The notes under the pieces were generated by a model. It was not told where the DNA came from, searched no databases, and saw only the letters and a list, made by a program, of their open reading frames with translations. DNA of 8,070 nt, taken from the NCBI GenBank assembly GCA_023443925.1, contig JAEZSL010000346.1, positions 1 to 8,070 of the forward strand. Direction: 5' to 3'. Position 1 is the stretch's first letter; the number at the start of each line of letters is the position of its first letter. Shown here one piece after another: positions 5,177-8,070 of this stretch. The DNA comes from Bacillota bacterium. GTDB lineage: Bacteria; Bacillota_A; Clostridia; Lachnospirales; Lachnospiraceae. A program made the translations under genes and the position numbers.

Positions 5177-6442
5177 ATGAGAATAGCCATGTTAACAAAT
5201 AATTATAAACCATTCGTAGGAGGTGTACCCATATCCATAGAGCGCCTTTCGGTAGGCCTTAGGAGTTTGGGGCATGAAGTCTACATCTTTGCACCAAGTT
5301 ATGAAGGAGAAACAGAAGAACCTTATGTGGTCAGATACCGTTCCAGAAAAAAGAAATTAAAAGGAGAGTATGTGGTACCCGATATTTTTGATCCGAAAAT
5401 AGAAGAGGTTTTTTCAGCCATTTCCTTCGATTTAATCCATGTGCATCATCCTATGCTGATGGGTTATACAGCTCAGTATTTCAGCAAAAAATATCATATT
5501 CCCATCGTTTTTACCTACCATACACGCTATGAGCAGTACCTTCATTATATACTCCCGGTGGAAAAGTGGTCGAAATCGGGCAGAAGAGTACACAATACCC
5601 CATTCCGGTCCCTGGAAAAGAAACTAATCTTTCATGGCAGTGAAAAACTGGTTACAATTCATAACCGCATTTTTACCAATCAATGTGATCTGGTATTTGC
5701 ACCAACTCCCAGTATTAAGGAATATCTGATGGAACATGGAACCAATACGGCGGTTGAAATAATTCCTACCGGTTTATCCGGAAAAGAATTTGAATTCAAT
5801 AAAGGCAGGGTAAAGGAAATCAGAAAAAGATACCTGGATAAGGAAAAATATTTATTCTGCACCGTATCCCGGCTGGAAAAAGAAAAAAATATAGAATTTA
5901 TACTGGAGGGAGTGAAATTACTTAAGAGCAGGTACGGCGACTGCTTCCAGCTGTTGGTCATCGGAGATGGTTCCTTAAGGGAGGAATTGACGGAACGGGC
6001 AAATGACCTGGAACTTAAAAAGAACGTGATTTTCTGTGGTATGATACCTCATGAGGAGCTGACAAATTACTATCACGCCTGTGACTTGTTTTTATTTGCT
6101 TCCCAGTCGGAGACACAGGGGATTGTCTTGCTAGAAGCCATGGCAGCCGGACTGCCGGTAATTGCCGTAAAGGGAAGCGGAGTGAATGACGTTGTAAAAG
6201 ACGGCCGGAACGGTTTTATGACGGAGAAGGATATTAATCAATGGGAGGAAAAGCTGGAGAAGGTGTTAAAATCAAAGCATTTATATGCAAATATGAAACA
6301 GGAGGCACTGATTGTAGCAAAGCAGTACCTTGCCGTTCAGGTTGCAAAAAGTGTAGAACACTATTACAAAAATGTGCTGCTCTCGGAGGATCTAAGAAAA
6401 AGCACAGGTCATCTTTTATCTAAGGCAGGGAAATGGATATGA
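5177..6442 (+). CDS. GT4-family glycosyltransferase, probably acting on diacylglycerol
   Basis: Retaining GT-B fold glycosyltransferase, 421 residues. Residues 1-180 form the acceptor domain: MRIAMLTNNYKPFVGGVPIS, then DLIHVHHP (85-92) and TYHTRYEQYLHY (113-124). Residues 220-390 form the nucleotide-sugar domain: SRLEKEKN (231-238) and the EX7E pair Glu312/Glu320 in SETQGIVLLEAMAAGLPVIA. The HTYHTxYExYxHY-like stretch is typical of bacterial diacylglycerol glucosyltransferases of the alMGS type, so synthesis of a monoglycosyl-diacylglycerol membrane lipid is the best guess. Peripheral membrane binding is expected, as there is no signal peptide. GGGAG lies 4 nt upstream of the ATG, inside the repeat flank. 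It ends in an ATGA overlap with the next gene, so the two are translationally coupled. Other GT4 acceptors cannot be excluded. Confidence 0.85.
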   Translation: MRIAMLTNNYKPFVGGVPISIERLSVGLRSLGHEVYIFAPSYEGETEEPYVVRYRSRKKKLKGEYVVPDIFDPKIEEVFSAISFDLIHVHHPMLMGYTAQYFSKKYHIPIVFTYHTRYEQYLHYILPVEKWSKSGRRVHNTPFRSLEKKLIFHGSEKLVTIHNRIFTNQCDLVFAPTPSIKEYLMEHGTNTAVEIIPTGLSGKEFEFNKGRVKEIRKRYLDKEKYLFCTVSRLEKEKNIEFILEGVKLLKSRYGDCFQLLVIGDGSLREELTERANDLELKKNVIFCGMIPHEELTNYYHACDLFLFASQSETQGIVLLEAMAAGLPVIAVKGSGVNDVVKDGRNGFMTEKDINQWEEKLEKVLKSKHLYANMKQEALIVAKQYLAVQVAKSVEHYYKNVLLSEDLRKSTGHLLSKAGKWI

Positions 6443-7059
6443 AGCAGAAAAATTCTATATTATTAAGTAAAGAAGCACTGGCCGGTGAAATATTTCATGC
6501 CTATATCAGGCTGGTAGGCGCTACTGCCAGGATAGAGATCCGTAACCTGGACAGAATCAGGGACAATACCATGTTAGGGTACTGGCATGGTGACAGTTAC
6601 TGTATGCAGCTGGTTTTAAAAGAGATTGCAAGGAAGAAAAGACGCATTCAGGTCATTGTTACGGCAGACAAACGGGGAGATTCTATTGAGCGGATGATAA
6701 ACCACTACGGAGCTAAAGCATTGCGTCTGCCGGATGGGTTGAAGATGAGACCGTTTTTTTCACAGCTGAAAGCAGAGAGTATAACGGAGGGTTCCATTTT
6801 AGGAACAGCTCTGGACGGTCCCGTGGGTCCCCTCCACGAACCGAAGAAACTGCTGTTTTTGCTGGCTTCGGAATCAGGTAAGGAAATGACTTACGTGCAT
6901 TTTACCTATAAGCGGGTTATGTACTTAAAACACAGATGGGATAATTATGTAATTCCTCTGCCCTTCTCCAGGGTGGCTGCCGATATTGAAGAATTGGGCA
7001 AAGTCAGCAAATCAGATCTTTCAAACTTTAAAGAATACCAGAAAAAGCTGATTTTTTAA
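6439..7059 (+). CDS. DUF374/LPLAT-like putative acyltransferase
   Basis: Putative lysophospholipid-acyltransferase-like protein of the DUF374 type, 206 residues. Matching features are YWHGD (48-52), VIVTADKRGDSIERMINHYG (72-91) and the LDGPVGPLHEPKK segment (125-137), which correspond to the WHG, SxxRDGE and TPDGPRGP blocks of that family. Family members are thought to acylate lipids at the membrane; the reaction here is inferred. I chose ATG 6439, which overlaps the upstream TGA as ATGA and has AGGG 8 nt before it. An in-frame ATG at 6433 adds two residues but leaves only 2 nt to the AGGG. Coupling to the glycosyltransferase suggests it modifies the same glycolipid or its precursor. The C-terminus is short (ends QKKLIF), with no sign of truncation. 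Confidence 0.75.
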   Translation: MKQKNSILLSKEALAGEIFHAYIRLVGATARIEIRNLDRIRDNTMLGYWHGDSYCMQLVLKEIARKKRRIQVIVTADKRGDSIERMINHYGAKALRLPDGLKMRPFFSQLKAESITEGSILGTALDGPVGPLHEPKKLLFLLASESGKEMTYVHFTYKRVMYLKHRWDNYVIPLPFSRVAADIEELGKVSKSDLSNFKEYQKKLIF

Positions 7060-7149
7060 CGACATAAAAGGAAACAGGCAATTTTACAGAGTGAAAGGAA
7101 AGCAGATATAAAGATTTGCGAAAAATTGTTTTAATGTCAATGATAATAT

Positions 7150-7178
7150 TTGAAAGATATAGTCCTGAAAGGTATAAT
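7150..7178 (+). promoter_or_regulatory. Sigma-A promoter of the response regulator
   Basis: TTGAAA (7150-7155, five of six consensus bases) and TATAAT (7173-7178, a full match) are separated by exactly 17 bp. Transcription should begin near 7185, giving a leader of about 220 nt before the response-regulator start. This is the best promoter in the window. Confidence 0.75.
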
Positions 7179-7264
7179 AATTAGATGGACGGAACCAAAT
7201 ATGATGGATACTTCGGAGAAAAAAGTAAAAGTAAAAAAGGAAAACATCAAGGGTATAAATAATA

Positions 7265-7323
7265 ATGCAAAATTTATAATGCAAAATAATAGAAAAATAA
7301 TATGCAAAATATCAATGCAAAAT
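7265..7323. repeat. Four direct copies of ATGCAAAAT
   Basis: ATGCAAAAT starts at 7265, 7279, 7302 and 7315, with spacings of 14, 23 and 13 bp. They lie in the transcribed leader of the response-regulator gene. They could be binding sites for the regulator itself or a by-product of low-complexity AT-rich DNA. The irregular spacing argues against a classical OmpR-type array. Confidence 0.45.
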
Positions 7324-7403
7324 AATAATGTAATATTAATAACTGTAAAATAATATCGGCTAAGGATTAAATATTTGATTCATGCGATAAAATGGAGGAT
7401 AAC

Positions 7404-8070
7404 ATGGATTCCTATCATGTTTTAGTAGTGGAAGACGATAAGGAAATACTGGAGGGTGTCAGTATTTATTTAAAGAACCAGGGTTATACAGTTTTTAAAG
7501 CTTCCAATGGGGTTGAAGGGCTGGAGATAATTGAAAAGGAGGAAATCCACCTTGCAATTGTTGACATCATGATGCCCCGGATGGACGGCATAACCATGAC
7601 CATGAGGCTCAGGGAGAAATACGAGTTTCCGGTAATTATACTGACTGCCAAATCGGAGGAGATTGATAAGGTCACCGGATTAAACATCGGAGCCGACGAC
7701 TATGTTACGAAACCCTTTACCCCCATGGAACTTTTAGCCAGGGTTAATTCTCATCTGCGCCGGTATTCCAAATATCTGAATATGCTGGAAGTAAAAACAG
7801 AGGATAATATATATGTAATCGGAGGTCTGGAGCTTAATGAGAATACAGTCCAGGTTACGGTTGACGGTAATCCGGTAAAGGTAACTCCTCTTGAATTTAA
7901 GATTCTGTCACTGTTGATTAAGAATCCCGGACGTGTTTACTCTGCGGAGGAAATCTATGAAAAAGTGTGGAATGAAAGGGCGGTTACCACGGATACCATT
8001 ATGGTCCATATCCGTAATATCCGTGAAAAAATTGAAATAAATACGAAAAACCCAAAATATATAAAGGTGG
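7404..8070 (+). CDS. OmpR-family two-component response regulator (3' end outside window)
   Basis: Cytoplasmic transcription factor of a two-component system; 222 residues are visible before the window ends. The receiver domain spans residues 2-118: acidic Asp11/Asp12, phosphoacceptor Asp54 (LAIVDIMMPRMDG), Thr81 (ILTA), Tyr100 and Lys103 (DDYVTKPF). The OmpR/PhoB winged-helix domain spans about 135-222: VTPLEFKILSLLIKNPGRVY, then TTDTIMVHIRNIREKIE and KNPKYIKV. Only the last few residues of the wing (the GVGYK part) are missing. The start has GGAGG about 7 nt upstream. The gene is driven by the promoter at 7150-7178, separate from the lipid cluster. A sensor kinase gene downstream is typical. 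The signal and targets are unknown. Confidence 0.93.
   Translation, partial: MDSYHVLVVEDDKEILEGVSIYLKNQGYTVFKASNGVEGLEIIEKEEIHLAIVDIMMPRMDGITMTMRLREKYEFPVIILTAKSEEIDKVTGLNIGADDYVTKPFTPMELLARVNSHLRRYSKYLNMLEVKTEDNIYVIGGLELNENTVQVTVDGNPVKVTPLEFKILSLLIKNPGRVYSAEEIYEKVWNERAVTTDTIMVHIRNIREKIEINTKNPKYIKV

Larger units (their letters stand above)
7060..7403. other. AT-rich gap with promoter and repeats before the response regulator
   Basis: This 344-bp gap carries no clear gene and no clear terminator for the lipid cluster. It holds a near-consensus promoter (7150-7178), a 25-codon ORF beginning near the expected transcript start (7185-7262: MDGTKYDGYFGEKSKSKKG, then KHQGYK), and four ATGCAAAAT repeats (7265-7323). 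A 67-codon frame beginning with TTG at 7150 starts inside the -35 box and is low-complexity, so it is not called. Confidence 0.55.

Noticed and set aside
4936..5190. 84-codon minus-strand ORF with an internal repeated peptide
   Set aside because: The peptide repeat only reflects the tandem DNA repeats at 5033-5165. There is no supporting start signal and it overlaps two real genes.
7150..7353. 67-codon ORF beginning with TTG before the response regulator
   Set aside because: It would start inside the -35 box of a near-consensus promoter, and its Lys/Asn/Ile-rich sequence is what AT-rich DNA yields by chance.

Overview
The window looks like chromosomal DNA from a low-GC, anaerobic Gram-positive bacterium. 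Clostridia, probably near Lachnospiraceae, are the best guess. The reasons are AT-rich intergenic DNA, strong AGGAGG-type ribosome binding sites, and protein families that fit that group. This is inference from style and protein resemblance, not a database result.

Left part (1-1252): a YajO-like aldo/keto reductase is preceded by a promoter with a 19-bp spacer and a GTTAAC-centred dyad, the classic layout of MerR-family activator targets. The extreme left edge has a minus-strand Shine-Dalgarno sequence inside a small hairpin, so a divergent gene probably starts just outside the window. Between the reductase and the next gene (1253-1643) lie a long hairpin, one copy of a 25-nt inverted repeat, and the broken C-terminal end of an HxlR-type regulator.

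Middle (1644-4060): an Lrp/AsnC-family regulator and an aspartate ammonia-lyase (aspA) are transcribed divergently. The regulator has a 10-bp palindrome over its own putative promoter. aspA ends at a strong hairpin terminator. The two genes are bracketed by the 25-nt repeat in opposite orientations (1325-1349 and 4036-4060, 23 of 25 bases matching).

Right part (4061-7059): an AT-rich gap holds a minus-strand five-codon ORF behind an ideal ribosome binding site, possibly a gene remnant. It is followed by three co-directional genes that read as a membrane-lipid cluster: a short DedA-family membrane protein, a GT4 glycosyltransferase resembling diacylglycerol glucosyltransferases, and a DUF374/LPLAT-like putative acyltransferase. 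The last two overlap in an ATGA arrangement. The DedA-GT4 gap contains two tandem 66-67-bp repeats with hairpins, and their 8-bp ATGGGAGT flank supplies the glycosyltransferase's ribosome binding site. A simple reading is glycolipid synthesis, acylation and membrane handling, but the product is not known.

Right edge (7060-8070): a near-consensus sigma-A promoter drives a leader of about 220 nt, with four ATGCAAAAT repeats, into an OmpR-family response regulator that is cut by the window end. A histidine kinase downstream is likely but unseen.

No tRNA, rRNA, CRISPR array, insertion sequence or phage gene is visible. No system in the window is clearly novel. The best leads are the lipid cluster with its structured repeats and the inverted-repeat bracket around asnC-aspA.
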